Source of the DNA: Amyelois transitella
Lineage: Eukaryota > Arthropoda > Insecta > Lepidoptera > Pyralidae
Length of the DNA: 64,000 nt
Assembly: GCF_032362555.1 (NCBI RefSeq)
Contig: NC_083529.1
Span: forward strand, 1-64,000
Direction of reading: 5' to 3'
The stretch's first letter is position 1, and each line of letters starts with the position of its first letter. Both the position numbers and the translations under genes were made by a program. Below, piece after piece: positions 1 through 10,143 of the stretch. Below the pieces are notes generated by a model. The model was given only the letters and a program-made list of their open reading frames with translations, searched no databases and was not told the origin of the DNA.

Positions 1-1149
1 CTTCCCGGCTGATAGCTCGGTTGTCCGCTGCACAAACCAGCCGAAACTAACACGGAATAAGGACTGACTGGTGAGGAACAGAGTGGCATAATAACTGGAG
101 GCCCACTGAGTCGGAAGGCCCGGTAAAGGACGTCGAGAAGAGAAGGGAGTGAGGCGATAGACGAAATCTGGAGTCGGAGCGTGCTTTTCGGCGGTTTGGT
201 GGGTTTGGGCGAGGGGCTGAAGGTGCTGATCGGTGTAGGACCTGTCGAGGGCATCACCTCCCGAAAACCATCGGGATCGGGTCGCGGGTTTGGCTACCAG
301 AACGAAAACTGTGATCAACCAATCAGCGAATTTTCCAAAATTGCCGCTCAACCCACGGGAACTGTGAACCAGACGTACCGGGACTGGACCTGCCAACTGC
401 GAACGGGAATTTGTGGACTTGGATCACTATCCTGGGACACTCCGGAAGCCAGCAGCGGAGGTTTTTCTTCCCGGAATCGGCGAATGACGACTTCGCGGGG
501 ACAAAATAGGACCTAGGATAAGGAAATTTCATGCTGAAAATATACGATTCGAGGGATCGTTTACCCCCCCAGCACCCACAAAAATTTGGTTCAGATTGGA
601 TCGGTAATTTTCGAGTTATAAATTATTTTCTCCTTAGGCTCTTAAAGCAGTTAGCATTTATCGTAAATATAAACCCAAAATTGACTTTTTAAACAGACTC
701 TTTTTCAAAATTTAAACCCTACAACCCTGTAAAGGCGAGCAGAAAAATAGATTTTAAAGTGATACTAAAACCCAAAACCCCCCCTAACATCCCCTAATCG
801 ATAGGCAAAAATCGAAAACCAAGAGGTCACTAAAACAACCAATCCCGGTCCCCTAGGGTGGAGTCTTTTACTAATTCTCATCCCTGATCATCCCTAATCA
901 GTCTGGAGTGAACCATCCCTCGAATTTTACCCCTTTAATTAAGAAACCAACAGAGTTTGCAGTTGGCAAAATAGTAAATAAATAGAAAACCGCTTGTAAT
1001 TGCATTAAAAAATTAGTATTAGTATAAAATTCAACCAAATAAAGTAAGAACAATTAAATATCTGGACTATATCAAATTGTAAAAACAGGAAGGCCTATAG
1101 TTTTTAAGAAAATCTATAAACTGTGTAAAGTGGAAATAGGCCTAGACCG

Positions 1150-1302
1150 CAATTACAAAATTGTAACGGGTGAGCGACAGAAGGCATCGAACGAGCCTAT
1201 TGTTCTCGGCTCGCTAAGGAATGCCAAGGTCGTGCACTCGAGCCGTATTATTGTTGCTTTGCGCGGGTTCCTTCCTTACGGGGTAGACAGAGCCTAACAA
1301 AC
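1150..1302 (+). repeat. 5' UTR repeat unit, copy 1 of element 1
   Basis: Shares TATTGTTCTCGGCTCGCT, the following GGAATG and a terminal GTAGACAGAGCCTAAC with the unit at 1433-1612 and with two units in element 2. It lacks the GTGCGGCCGTCG start of the other copies. The function is unknown; in R1-clade elements the 5' UTR normally holds the promoter. Confidence 0.7.
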
Positions 1303-1432
1303 TTAATTCTAAATAATAACTTAAAGCAAAATTTTGTAGTTGTAGCTTGTAGTACAATATTGAACTAGTCAATTATTATAAAACCGCTAAATAGGTATGA
1401 ATTAAATATTAAATAGATACAAAATAGGTTGA

Positions 1433-1612
1433 GTGCGGCCGTCGACCGCTCCGCAGGTCACGCCTCCCAGTGACGTAGTAGACGGCATTCCGCCAGCCTA
1501 TTGTTCTCGGCTCGCTGTGGAATGCTATTGTCTCGGCGTTGCGTTTGTTGATATCGGAGTGCATGAAGTGTATGGGACCTTTGCGGGTTGGACAGAGCCT
1601 AACAAGAAAAAT
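1433..1612 (+). repeat. 5' UTR repeat unit, copy 2 of element 1
   Basis: Begins GTGCGGCCGTCGACCGCTCC and ends GACAGAGCCTAACAAG. It is closely similar to 9971-10143 and 9671-9842. Read on the minus strand, its end resembles the GGCTCTGTCTACCCCGCAAGG core of dispersed repeats in the unique half of the window. Confidence 0.75.
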
Positions 1613-2025
1613 TAAAATCTTAACTTTTAGAATATCATAGGGTGGAATATGGTTTAATATATGGTTTTTAATACTACAAAAATAGTAAATAAAATATAAA
1701 ACAAGAAATAGGCATAAAAAATTGACAATTAGCAAAATATAGGTCGGCATTATTAATTAAGTTGACTCGTATAAATTACGGCGGCACCTATTGGCTAAGT
1801 GATTTAAATTGTATTAGCTTAAGTGTTTTACTATTTATTTATTTATTTACACATCTACATATTGCAGCCCCCATATACAGGGCTGCAACTAGTATTGACG
1901 TTGATTGTTATTCATCAACTTTTAAACTTTATCTTTACTCTCTGCTTTTAACTTTACTTTTACTTAAATTTTACTTTTACAATATATATATACAACTTTT
2001 ACAAATTTACTTTTAACATATTAAA

Positions 2026-3414
2026 ATGATACGAACACCCAGGTCGGTGACTTTTAAAAAGCCACTGAATTACTGCGACAACAACACATCGCCCACTGAA
2101 TTGCCTAGCGACTCCTCAATAGATTCCTCCGCTAGATTACCACCAGAGGAAGAGTGGGCCACTCCCAACACAAGAAGAAGGGAAAGATACTTGCAATATC
2201 TTCCTAACACACCCTACCTTAAAGAGGGAGAACGCATGAAAATATTGACGGATGACGATAGGGATGAACTTTGTGGTCGCATCCGAGGCCTCCTTAACGA
2301 CATGAAGGACGAGGTTGAGCACGCGCTAAGGCTCAAGAGAGCTACAAAGGACTCCATCCAGAGCAAGATAAGAGAGGTGGATGACCTGACGTGCGACCTG
2401 GCAATATATCAAGAACTGAAAAATCTCACGCCGGGTCAACGTCCTAGTGTGCGAACACAGACCTCCCCTATCCCTCAGGAGGCGATAAGCAACATTGACC
2501 TGAAGGACTTCCTGAAGCCACTGATGGAGAGGCTCGAGGAGAACTCCAAGGACATACAGGAAATTAAAAAACTGATGGACCACCGGAGTCAAGACAACTT
2601 ACCCGCAACAAAAAATCCGCAAACATACGCACAGATTGCAGCCTCTTCTCAGGAAAAGCCCGTCACCCTTCATTCCGTTATTGTCGACGATAAGACAGGA
2701 ATGGACACGGGTGACGTGGTTATGGAACGGATAAGAGAAGTGGCAGGTGAGGGCGGAGATTGGGTGAAAATTGAAAGGGTGAGGAAAACGCGTGACAGAA
2801 AGATAATAATAAGTTGTGAAACAAAGGAAGGCAGACAGAAACTCAAAAATAGAATAGAGAAAATAAATAATTTGCAAGTAAAAATAGTAGAAAATAAGAA
2901 CCCATTACTCATCCTCAAAAATGTACTAAAACACACAAATGAGCAAATAATATCAAAATTAACGGGGCAAAATAGAAAAATATTTAATGATCTCAAGGAA
3001 GAGGACAAAACCATTGATATTAAGTTTAGGAAGAAGGCAAGAAACCCTCTACTGGAGCACACCGTAATCAGTGTCCCCCCAAAGCTGTGGCGCGCGCTGG
3101 TTGAGACCGGCTCAGTGCGCATCGACATGCAGCGGATCCAGGTGGAGGATTATTCTCCCCTGGTTCAGTGCTCGATGTGCCTGGGCTACGGTCACGGTAG
3201 GCGCCACTGCAAAGAGAAGGTGGAGAGGTGTTGCCATTGCGGCGGAGAGCATCAGAGGGCGGTGTGCCAGGGCTGGATGGCGGGAGCCGTCCCATCATGC
3301 CTGAACTGCCGCGCGGACGGGAATGCGGTGAGCAATCACAATGCGTTTAGTTCCGCGTGTCAGGTCAGGCAGAGGTGGGAGGCCCTCGCCAGGTCCAGAA
3401 TAGCATACGCGTGA
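2026..3414 (+). CDS. SART-type ORF1 (gag-like) protein, element 1, 462 aa
   Basis: RNA-binding gag-like protein that would package retrotransposon RNA and, by analogy with SART1 ORF1, carry it to telomeres. The N-terminus (1-60) is Ser/Thr/Pro-rich. A charged helical part (about 66-135) is followed by a TQT motif at 144-146 and a short coiled-coil-like stretch (about 160-190). A conserved central domain (about 215-375) aligns with the ORF1 of the complete SART element. Three zinc knuckles close the protein: C382/C385/H390/C395, C402/C405/H409/C414 and C425/C428/H438/C445. The start ATG follows AAA and matches the start of the sister copies. There is no ORF2 downstream. Only one frame is open across the whole 1.39 kb. 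Confidence 0.9.
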   Translation: MIRTPRSVTFKKPLNYCDNNTSPTELPSDSSIDSSARLPPEEEWATPNTRRRERYLQYLPNTPYLKEGERMKILTDDDRDELCGRIRGLLNDMKDEVEHALRLKRATKDSIQSKIREVDDLTCDLAIYQELKNLTPGQRPSVRTQTSPIPQEAISNIDLKDFLKPLMERLEENSKDIQEIKKLMDHRSQDNLPATKNPQTYAQIAASSQEKPVTLHSVIVDDKTGMDTGDVVMERIREVAGEGGDWVKIERVRKTRDRKIIISCETKEGRQKLKNRIEKINNLQVKIVENKNPLLILKNVLKHTNEQIISKLTGQNRKIFNDLKEEDKTIDIKFRKKARNPLLEHTVISVPPKLWRALVETGSVRIDMQRIQVEDYSPLVQCSMCLGYGHGRRHCKEKVERCCHCGGEHQRAVCQGWMAGAVPSCLNCRADGNAVSNHNAFSSACQVRQRWEALARSRIAYA

Positions 3415-3564
3415 GCGTTAATTTCGCGTATCTACCGGCGTGTCGTGGCTGTCCGGTATTGGTATTTTGATAAATCGCATTATTAAAAGTGGCAATAATC
3501 TGGGGCAAGTTGCGGCGCGTTGGTGGAAACCCACAGCGGAATTCCGTTCGCGACAAATACATAG

Positions 3565-3602
3565 GGGTGGCTCCGCCTCAGCGGATAATAAATTATTCTC
3601 TG
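3565..3602 (+). other. Conserved 3' UTR stem-loop, element 1
   Basis: About 150 nt after the ORF1 stop, CCTCAG and CTGAGG enclose an AT-rich inner stem. The same position holds a stem of different sequence in the sister elements, preceded by GTGG(C/T)T(C/T)CG. This suggests a selected RNA structure. Confidence 0.6.
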
Positions 3603-4392
3603 AGGTGAAGATTTACCCTTTGGTTTTTATGCTTATATAATACTGGTTTTATAATTTATACAATTTTATAGTAGTAATTAATTATAACATATTTGACAAT
3701 AATAATAGATATTCAATAGAAGGCTAAGAATAAAGATAAAGAAACCTGACCTGGCAGTGTGATATTAGTCAATAAGTTAATAAATAAGATGACGAAATTG
3801 TTTTACAAGAATACAAATATATTAACCAATACAAATATATATATGATATCAGTAAATAAGTTAGTAAATAAGATGACGAGAAAAATTTGTATACAATATA
3901 ATGTAAAATTTTTAAGAGAACCAATAATTAAATTTTAAGAATGTACCCTATAGAAAAACATTATGAAGTAGCAAATCATGCTCTTAGTAGGTGCAAAAAT
4001 GTAAATAATTAACATAGTGACCAATATCGACAAATAATAATAATTTAAAGTAAGTAACAAATGTTGACAATACTACTCTGCGCGATCCAACAAATATGTA
4101 ACTATTGGGTCGATAAGTAAGAATAAAATAGCAATAAGTATAGATTAGCTCCTGGAAATAGTATCACTATTTCTAGGAGCTAATTTATACTTACTTTACT
4201 AGCTAGTACTATAATAGAGAAACAACAATATGTAGCATAAAAAGTAATGTGTATATCCAAATATTATAAGTAGATGGAAGGAAGTATTATAAGAGTAGTG
4301 TTAAGATAAGTTTATGTTTTAATCATATATTATGTCAACAAAAATGTTTAAAAATGGCTCTGATAATGTTAGAGGGATATTGGCAATAAACT

Positions 4393-4420
4393 CCCCCTGG
4401 GTGCGGTGTAACACCTGGGG

Positions 4421-4421
<1 letters not shown>
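4393..4421 (+). other. 3'-terminal hairpin, element 1
   Basis: CCCCC and GGGGG arms enclose a G-rich/ACACC inner stem directly upstream of the poly(A). It is present in all six gag-only copies. It is probably the reverse-transcriptase recognition end, as the 3' UTR is known to be required in SART1. Confidence 0.7.
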
Positions 4422-4456
<35 letters not shown>

Positions 4457-4459
<3 letters not shown>

Positions 4460-4498
4460 AACCTAACCTAACCTAACCTAACCTAACCTAACCTAACC
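4457..4498 (+). repeat. Telomeric repeat (CCTAA)n, about 8 units
   Basis: A short array flanked on the left by poly(A) of element 1 and on the right by poly(T), which is the poly(A) of TRAS-A on the minus strand. Two opposite-strand elements therefore meet tail to tail on one short array. Confidence 0.97.
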
Positions 4499-4845
4499 TT
4501 TTTTTTTTTTTTTTTTTTTTTTAACGTGTGGAAAGACCTTCGTCTACCCGGCCGGCTACGGGAAGTCGGTCGGGTTATGTGGGGCTTGAACCCACTAAAA
4601 CCACACGGTGCCATCGCCTACCGCTTCGTTGCCAGGAGTGTGAGCTGCCCTCGCTCATACTCCTGACGCGGCGGCCGCTTCCACGGCGGCCTCGGCTCGG
4701 CCGCTCTCCACTGAGCGGCCAGCGGGGTGACCCGTCGGCCTTCAATTCTACCCGCTAGAGGAGGGCGCGCCTGGCACAAGCGCGCCTTCGACCCAGGGCC
4801 GTTTCGCCAGGCAGCGGAATCCCGTTTCCGCCGCCCGACCGGCCC

Positions 4846-7800
4846 TTATTGTGGGGGCAGCAGGTGCAGGGCGTATGCCCGCCTCCTGCGCCCAGTGCGC
4901 CGGCGGCGTATGGGGAGGTCGGACGTGTCCTCTCTCACCCTTTCCGCCGCCTCTTTGCGGAGCATGACGCTCTCCGCAAAGGTCTGCACTGCTGTCCACG
5001 ACCTCTCGCTGTCGACCATCTGTCTCACGACAGCCGGCAGAGAAAGGTCGTCCCCCACGACCGCGCGAAGCTCCGCACGGTCTTGGTCCCAGGCTGGGCA
5101 AACCTCCAAGGTGTGCTGGGCGTCCTCGTCAGCACATCCGTCACAGTGGTGGCAGACAGCAGACGGCTCCCGACCGATCAGACACAGATACCCTCCGAAA
5201 CAACCATGTCCGGAGAGCATCTGGGTCAGACGGTAAGTCAGGCTACCGTGCTGCCTCGCCAACCACTGTCCCAACACCGGACGGACCGCCTCGACGGTTC
5301 TACGCCCAGCAGTCGGCTGCTCCAGCCTTTGGGACCACTCTTCAATGGAGCGCTGACACAGCTCATTGCGGCGTCCTGCGATCTCCCTCGGTGCTAACCG
5401 GTGACCCTGGGCCACGGCCTCCTCGCGCCAGAAGAACAGCGACGCGAGGGTTTTCGCCTCTAGGTCCCAGGGAATGGAACCGGCCAGCACAGACGCTGCC
5501 TCAAAGGAGATCGTGCGATATCCCCTTGCGGCTCTCGTCGCCATCAGCCTCTGTGGCCTCCGCAGGGAGGCGAGGTTTTGGCGAGAGAGCGCATCCGCCC
5601 ATACGGGGGCCCCGTAAAGGGCTATTGATCGCACGACCCCCATGTACAAGCGCCTGCAGGACGCTTCTGGACCTCCCAGATTCGGCATGAGCCGAGTCAG
5701 CGCTCCGGCCGCCGTCGTCACGCGCGGCGCTAATTCCGCGAAGTGGGCGCCGAAGTTCCATCTGCCATCAAGAACGATGCCCAGGTAGCGCATCGATTGC
5801 TTGATGGCAATTGAAACACCTCCAACCGTCAGACTGGCGTCTGCAGGCGGCTTCCTCCGAGGGCCATGGAAGCACAGCGCCTCGGATTTGTGGAGAGCCA
5901 CCTCCAGACCCAGTCGACGGATCCGGCGCACCACTTCAGCGACTCCCGCAGTGGCGAGCAATGACGCCTCCCTATATGTGGCGCCGCGGGCGGTCACGAG
6001 TGTGTCGTCCGCGTAGCAGACGACCTCCACCCAGGGCAGAGTGACCGTCCGCAGCACCCAATCGTAACCGATGTTCCACAGGAGCGGTCCTAAGACAGAA
6101 CCCTGTGGAACACCGCGCGTCATTGAACTCTTCGTCCAACCGTTTCGGTCAGGGAAGATTATCCATCTCTCTGAGAGGTAGTCCTGGATGACCCGACGCA
6201 GGTAGGTCGGCACCCCATGGTATCGGAGTGCCTCCACAATGCAAGACCAGGGGAGGGAGTTAAAGGCGTTGGCGATGTCCAAAGACACCGCCACGACCAC
6301 CTCACCCTGGGCAACCGCATCCTGCGCCAAGGACTTCACCCTCAGCACGGCGTGAATCGTCGACCGCCTCCGGCGGAACCCGTATTGGCGATCCGCCAGG
6401 TCCGGTCCGACTCTCTCCAGGTGCTCGACGAGGCGGTCAGCAATGACCCTTTCCAGCAATTTGCCGGCCTCATCGAGCACGACGAGGGGACGGAACCCGG
6501 TCGGAGAATCCGCCGGACGTCCCTCCTTCTGCAGTAGGACTAGTCGGCCCACTTTCCACGCCGCGGGAAACCTTCCCTGCTCGAAACAGGCTGTGAACAG
6601 CCCCCTCAGCCGTTCCCCCAGAACGTCCAGAGCGAGGACGAGGGCACGACCCGGAACTCCATCAGGACCCGGGGCGACGTTCTTCGCACGCAGCCGTGTA
6701 ACGGCTGCAGCAAACTCATCCCGGGTCACCTCCGGGATCGCCTCCACGCCCTCGCTTCTTTCCGCCAGTGGCGGTGCCATACTGGGGGGCTGAAAGGCCG
6801 CTCCCTGCGGGAACAGAGCGGCCACCACCTCACCGAGGAACTGCGGATCCAAGGTCCGCGTCAGGGGGGCCGCATACGGCCGGAGCTTATTCCGGACCAG
6901 CCGATACGGGCGCCCCCAAGGATCGCGGTCCAAGGTACCCAGCAGCTCCTCGCGTGCTGCCTCCTTGGCAGACGCTATCGCGGTCCTCAGCGATCTCTTC
7001 GCCTCCACTAGTGTCGCGCACAAGGCGGCCTCTTCGGACTCGTCCCTGCGCCTTCTCCTCCGGTATCGGGCGTACTGGCGTCTAGCCCTGAAACAGGCTT
7101 CTCGCAGACGCGAGAGCTCGGGCGACCACCAGTACACCCACCTTCTGGGAGGACGAGTACTGGCCCGGGGCATCGAGGCGTCGCAGATTTCTGCTAACGC
7201 GCCCCGGAACCACTCGGTTTCGTCCTCTACCACCACATTCGCCGGCGCACGGGACCAACCTTTTACAATGGCCGCCTCGCGGAGAAACTCCTTGTCGAGG
7301 CGCTTCAGCTGCCACCTCGGGCCAGCCTCGTTCGGAGTTCGGCTTGGGCCGCTCGGAGCGACCGAGGACGCGGAGAGATCAAACCGTATGTAACGGTGAT
7401 CAGAGAGCGTCTCCACGTCCTCCAACACGCTCCAGCCCTCGACACGGCGCGCTAGGTCTGGGCTCGCGAACGTAACGTCCGGTCGCGAGCTACCGTTCCA
7501 TCGCACGCACGTGGGTGCCGTCCCCCGATTCACTACCGCTAGCCCGTTAGTGATGAGCCACTCCTCGATAAGTGCACCCCGCGCATCTGTTGCGGGGGAT
7601 CCCCATGCCGTTGATTTGGCATTGAGATCTCCAGCAACCAGCACGGGGAGAGGGTGACTCCTCAGGACCAGCGCCTCGACCTGGGTCAGGAATGACTCGA
7701 ACTCGTTGAGCGGACGGTTGGGCGAGAAATAAACTCCAACCACAACCAAGTCACCCAGACGAGCCGAGACCATTCCATGACCTCGCACGACACATGTAGG

Positions 7801-7992
7801 AGGCGAAGAGCTCGCCGAAGACACGATCGCCACCGCACTGTCTTCGTCCCGCACCCAGTTATCCCGGGGCGGGATGAAGTACGGCTCAGAGACCACCGCC
7901 ACGTCTATCAACCACTGCGCCATGCTCTGACACAACAGGTCCTGTGCACTGGTGCAGTGGTTTATATTCGCCTGGAGAACTTTGAGGGCCAT
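4846..7992 (-). CDS. TRAS-type ORF2 polyprotein (endonuclease + reverse transcriptase), TRAS-A, 1048 aa
   Basis: Makes the telomere-specific nick and copies the element RNA by target-primed reverse transcription. The APE-type endonuclease is at about 1-220, with N9 (LQANI), E36 (SEPY), GDLN at 121-124, D172 and SDH at 197-199. The reverse transcriptase is at about 440-720, with catalytic YADD at 660-663. A C-terminal CCHC-like motif follows (C947, C950, H960, C965). There is no RNase H domain. The ATG at 7992 lies just after the double stop of ORF1 (TAATAATTATG), so termination-reinitiation is likely. No internal stop or frameshift is seen. The sequence is GC-rich, unlike the AT-rich gag-only elements around it. 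The copy lacks most of ORF1 and so is probably not autonomous. Confidence 0.93.
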   Translation of the reverse strand: MALKVLQANINHCTSAQDLLCQSMAQWLIDVAVVSEPYFIPPRDNWVRDEDSAVAIVSSASSSPPTCVVRGHGMVSARLGDLVVVGVYFSPNRPLNEFESFLTQVEALVLRSHPLPVLVAGDLNAKSTAWGSPATDARGALIEEWLITNGLAVVNRGTAPTCVRWNGSSRPDVTFASPDLARRVEGWSVLEDVETLSDHRYIRFDLSASSVAPSGPSRTPNEAGPRWQLKRLDKEFLREAAIVKGWSRAPANVVVEDETEWFRGALAEICDASMPRASTRPPRRWVYWWSPELSRLREACFRARRQYARYRRRRRRDESEEAALCATLVEAKRSLRTAIASAKEAAREELLGTLDRDPWGRPYRLVRNKLRPYAAPLTRTLDPQFLGEVVAALFPQGAAFQPPSMAPPLAERSEGVEAIPEVTRDEFAAAVTRLRAKNVAPGPDGVPGRALVLALDVLGERLRGLFTACFEQGRFPAAWKVGRLVLLQKEGRPADSPTGFRPLVVLDEAGKLLERVIADRLVEHLERVGPDLADRQYGFRRRRSTIHAVLRVKSLAQDAVAQGEVVVAVSLDIANAFNSLPWSCIVEALRYHGVPTYLRRVIQDYLSERWIIFPDRNGWTKSSMTRGVPQGSVLGPLLWNIGYDWVLRTVTLPWVEVVCYADDTLVTARGATYREASLLATAGVAEVVRRIRRLGLEVALHKSEALCFHGPRRKPPADASLTVGGVSIAIKQSMRYLGIVLDGRWNFGAHFAELAPRVTTAAGALTRLMPNLGGPEASCRRLYMGVVRSIALYGAPVWADALSRQNLASLRRPQRLMATRAARGYRTISFEAASVLAGSIPWDLEAKTLASLFFWREEAVAQGHRLAPREIAGRRNELCQRSIEEWSQRLEQPTAGRRTVEAVRPVLGQWLARQHGSLTYRLTQMLSGHGCFGGYLCLIGREPSAVCHHCDGCADEDAQHTLEVCPAWDQDRAELRAVVGDDLSLPAVVRQMVDSERSWTAVQTFAESVMLRKEAAERVREDTSDLPIRRRRTGRRRRAYALHLLPPQ

Positions 7993-7997
7993 AATTA

Positions 7998-8219
7998 TTA
8001 AGAGGCCCCCGTTTCCATCGCCTCGGCGCTCTGAGCCGCACGAGCAGGCTGCGTCTGGGCCGTAGCCGCGGACGCACCCCGCTTCCCACCTCTCCTTTTT
8101 TTATTTTGGCGCGTGCTGGAGCACGCCTTGCTCCCCACGCGGTGCCCCGTCGGCTTGCCTGCCCCCGCGCACAAGATGCACTTGGGGGCGGCATTGCACG
8201 CCGCGGCCTTGTGACCCGA
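7998..8219 (-). CDS. TRAS-A ORF1 (gag), C-terminal 73 residues only
   Basis: An open frame enters from the telomeric junction and ends in TAA TAA directly before ORF2. It keeps the last part of a zinc-knuckle region (GHKAAAC, then a C-x2-C and a final H-x6-C) and a Lys/Arg-rich stretch followed by an Ala-rich tail. A run of seven A on the coding strand keeps the frame open. The N-terminal roughly 570 residues expected from TRAS-B are missing through 5' truncation. Confidence 0.75.
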   Translation of the reverse strand, partial: SGHKAAACNAAPKCILCAGAGKPTGHRVGSKACSSTRQNKKRRGGKRGASAATAQTQPARAAQSAEAMETGAS

Positions 8220-8220
8220 A

Positions 8221-8307
8221 CCTAACCTAACCTAACCTAACCTAACCTAACCTAACCTAACCTAACCTAACCTAACCTAACCTAACCTAACCTAACCTAA
8301 CCTAACC
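8221..8307 (+). repeat. Telomeric repeat (CCTAA)n, about 17 units
   Basis: A perfect array between the truncated 5' end of TRAS-A and the 5' end of element 2. Confidence 0.97.
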
Positions 8308-9670
8308 GAGTTGCGCTCTGTCCGCAGTACCGAGCGCCACGAAAGTAAACCGCTCCGCGCTCGAAAATAATTAAAAAATCATCTTTTGACGAATTTCCAC
8401 AAGTGCAATATATTGTTGGATCCGCGCTATTGTGTACAAACGAACAGTGAAAAAATACTACTACGGTAAACAAAATAGTTATAATAAAATAAAGTTGCGG
8501 GCTAGACGCCTCCTCGCGCTTCGCCGCCTAAAACTCGCGATTTATATCGAAAAGTTTGCGAACTGGAACTGTGGAAGTGTGGGCAGTGACGTCGACCTTC
8601 CCTGTGCGGAGTCCCAGATTCCTGCGACCGAAGACGTCGACACAGCGAGACCGTTTGTTGGAGCCCCCGAAACGCAAATCTTTTTCCCGTTAAGCAGCTC
8701 GGTTGCCCGTTGCGCTATAAAACTAAGATTAGGACTAAACAAGGGCCGATCGACAAACAGCTGAGTGGAGTATTCACCAGGGTCCGGCTGCAGTGGGAAA
8801 CCGGGCTACGGACGTCGGGAAGCGGAGGGAGCGAAGAGAACGGGCGTTGGAGGGCGTCCTTCGGCAGATCGGTTGATCAGGGTGAGGAGCTGCATACGCC
8901 AACCTGTGAGGGACCGGTTGAAGACCTTACGTTCCAAAAATTAGCAAGATCGGAGTAAGGGTTTGGCGTCTACAACGAAAAATACAACTGGAAAAAAAGA
9001 AAACAAAGAAGAAACCGTCGGTTATCTGCATTAAGAGCTAGTGATAGTTACAAACCTTATTGAAATTAGAAAGGACTATAAAACATCAAAATTATTCTTA
9101 ACTGTTAAAACTGAGACATCTATAGTTTTTAAGTAAATTGACAAATTGTAAACGGTCGAAATAGGCCTAGACCGCAAATAAAAGTTTGTAACAAGTTTGC
9201 AACGGGTGCGCGGAGTGGGGACAGCAGGTGGCTATCGACCCATTACGTATCGCGGTGCGCAATAGAGGCAATCGCGATAAGCTACACACGCATACGGTCC
9301 ACACATTATAACCGCCAAATCGACTGAGAACATTTAAATAGGTATTTCTCGGACCTTATTGACTTACAAAATAAACCTTAAGACCTATAAATCAGATAAA
9401 ACACGGAATTACATACACAAAACACATAGTTCAAAAAATTTTTAATTCAACATAACTACATCATCAAATAAAACTAAATCGACAAATTTAAAAGGCCCAT
9501 GAAATATATAAAAAATATAGACACACATTCTCTTTAACATACAAAATAAAAAATAGCCAATATTATCAAAATTATTAAAAATTGTATTAATAAAATAGTA
9601 AATAGACCAATAAAGCAATAGTAATAATAAGCCCATACAAACTCATTTTAGTGTATATTAAACCGATACG

Positions 9671-9842
9671 TAATGGGTCGAGTGCGGCCGTCGTCCGCTC
9701 GGTAAGTGGGTCACGCCTCCTTGTGACGTCACACGGCATTGAACGAGCGGATTGTTCTCTCGGCTCGCCGTGGAATGTCAAGGTCGTGATCCACAATTGT
9801 GTTGTTGCGGGAGCTTGCTGCGGGGTAGGCAGAGCCTAACGG
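9671..9842 (+). repeat. 5' UTR repeat unit, copy 1 of element 2
   Basis: GAGTGCGGCCGTCGTCCGCTC opens the unit, and a GGGTAGGCAGAGCCTAAC phrase closes it. It is a diverged version of the unit at 9971-10143. Confidence 0.75.
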
Positions 9843-9970
9843 GTGTAAATAATTGATTGAGTGCGGATTTGTTTGTATTGAATTGTATTGAGCTATTATA
9901 CCTACTACCATTATAACTATTAACTAGAATTAAATAATATATTATTTATCCGCTATTTTAAAAACTTTGT

Positions 9971-10143
9971 AGGTCGGGTGCGGCCGTCGTCCGCTCCGCA
10001 GGTCACGCCTCCTAGTGACGTAATAGACGGCATCCAGCGAGTCTATTGTTCTCGGCTCGCTGTGGAATGTTATTGTTTCTGTTGTTTTGATCGGAGTTTG
10101 TTGAACCGCGCGAGTTCCTAGCGGGGTAGACAGAGCCTAACAA
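9971..10143 (+). repeat. 5' UTR repeat unit, copy 2 of element 2
   Basis: Very close to 1433-1612 of element 1: the same opening GTGCGGCCGTCG, the same TCTATTGTTCTCGGCTCGCTG, and the same closing GTAGACAGAGCCTAAC. Confidence 0.78.

Larger units (their letters stand above)
1..4456 (+). mobile_element. Gag-only telomeric SART-derived retrotransposon, element 1 (5' end outside window)
   Basis: Non-LTR retrotransposon copy with a long 5' UTR (to 2025), one ORF1/gag (2026-3414) and about 1 kb of AT-rich 3' UTR ending in a hairpin and a 28-nt poly(A) at 4429-4456 that abuts CCTAACC. No endonuclease or reverse transcriptase frame follows ORF1. The 5' UTR matches that of element 2 in scattered blocks, for example the phrase AATAGGCCTAGACCGCAA near 1135 and 9160, and carries two copies of a repeat unit (about 1150-1302 and 1433-1612). 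ORF1 is homologous to the SART-like ORF1 at 18444-19895, so the family is inferred to derive from SART elements by loss of ORF2. The left end cannot be seen. Confidence 0.85.
4499..8220 (-). mobile_element. TRAS-type telomeric non-LTR retrotransposon TRAS-A, 5'-truncated
   Basis: Minus-strand element with its poly(A) seen as T24 at 4499-4522, a 3' UTR at 4523-4845, complete ORF2, and the last 74 codons of ORF1. It is cut at the junction with CCTAA near 8219. The + strand primer side reads CCTAACC before the T-run, which fits the known TRAS cut between C and T of CCTAA. ORF2 lacks RNase H, as in TRAS and unlike the SART-like elements here. Confidence 0.9.

Noticed and set aside
2670..3128. Long minus-strand open frames opposite the gag ORFs (also 11128-11607, 14189-14668, 24254-24877, 27091-27594, 35995-36495)
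   Set aside because: They recur opposite the same part of each ORF1 because the sense codons are conserved. They show no domain and have hydrophobic, low-complexity translations, so they are antisense shadows.
4727..7393. Several plus-strand frames of 100-180 codons opposite TRAS-A ORF2
   Set aside because: Shadows of GC-rich ORF2 coding sequence; no recognisable motifs.
8090..8110. Possible frameshift at the A-run near the end of TRAS-A ORF1
   Set aside because: Counting the run as seven A keeps the frame open to the TAA TAA before ORF2, so no frameshift is needed.
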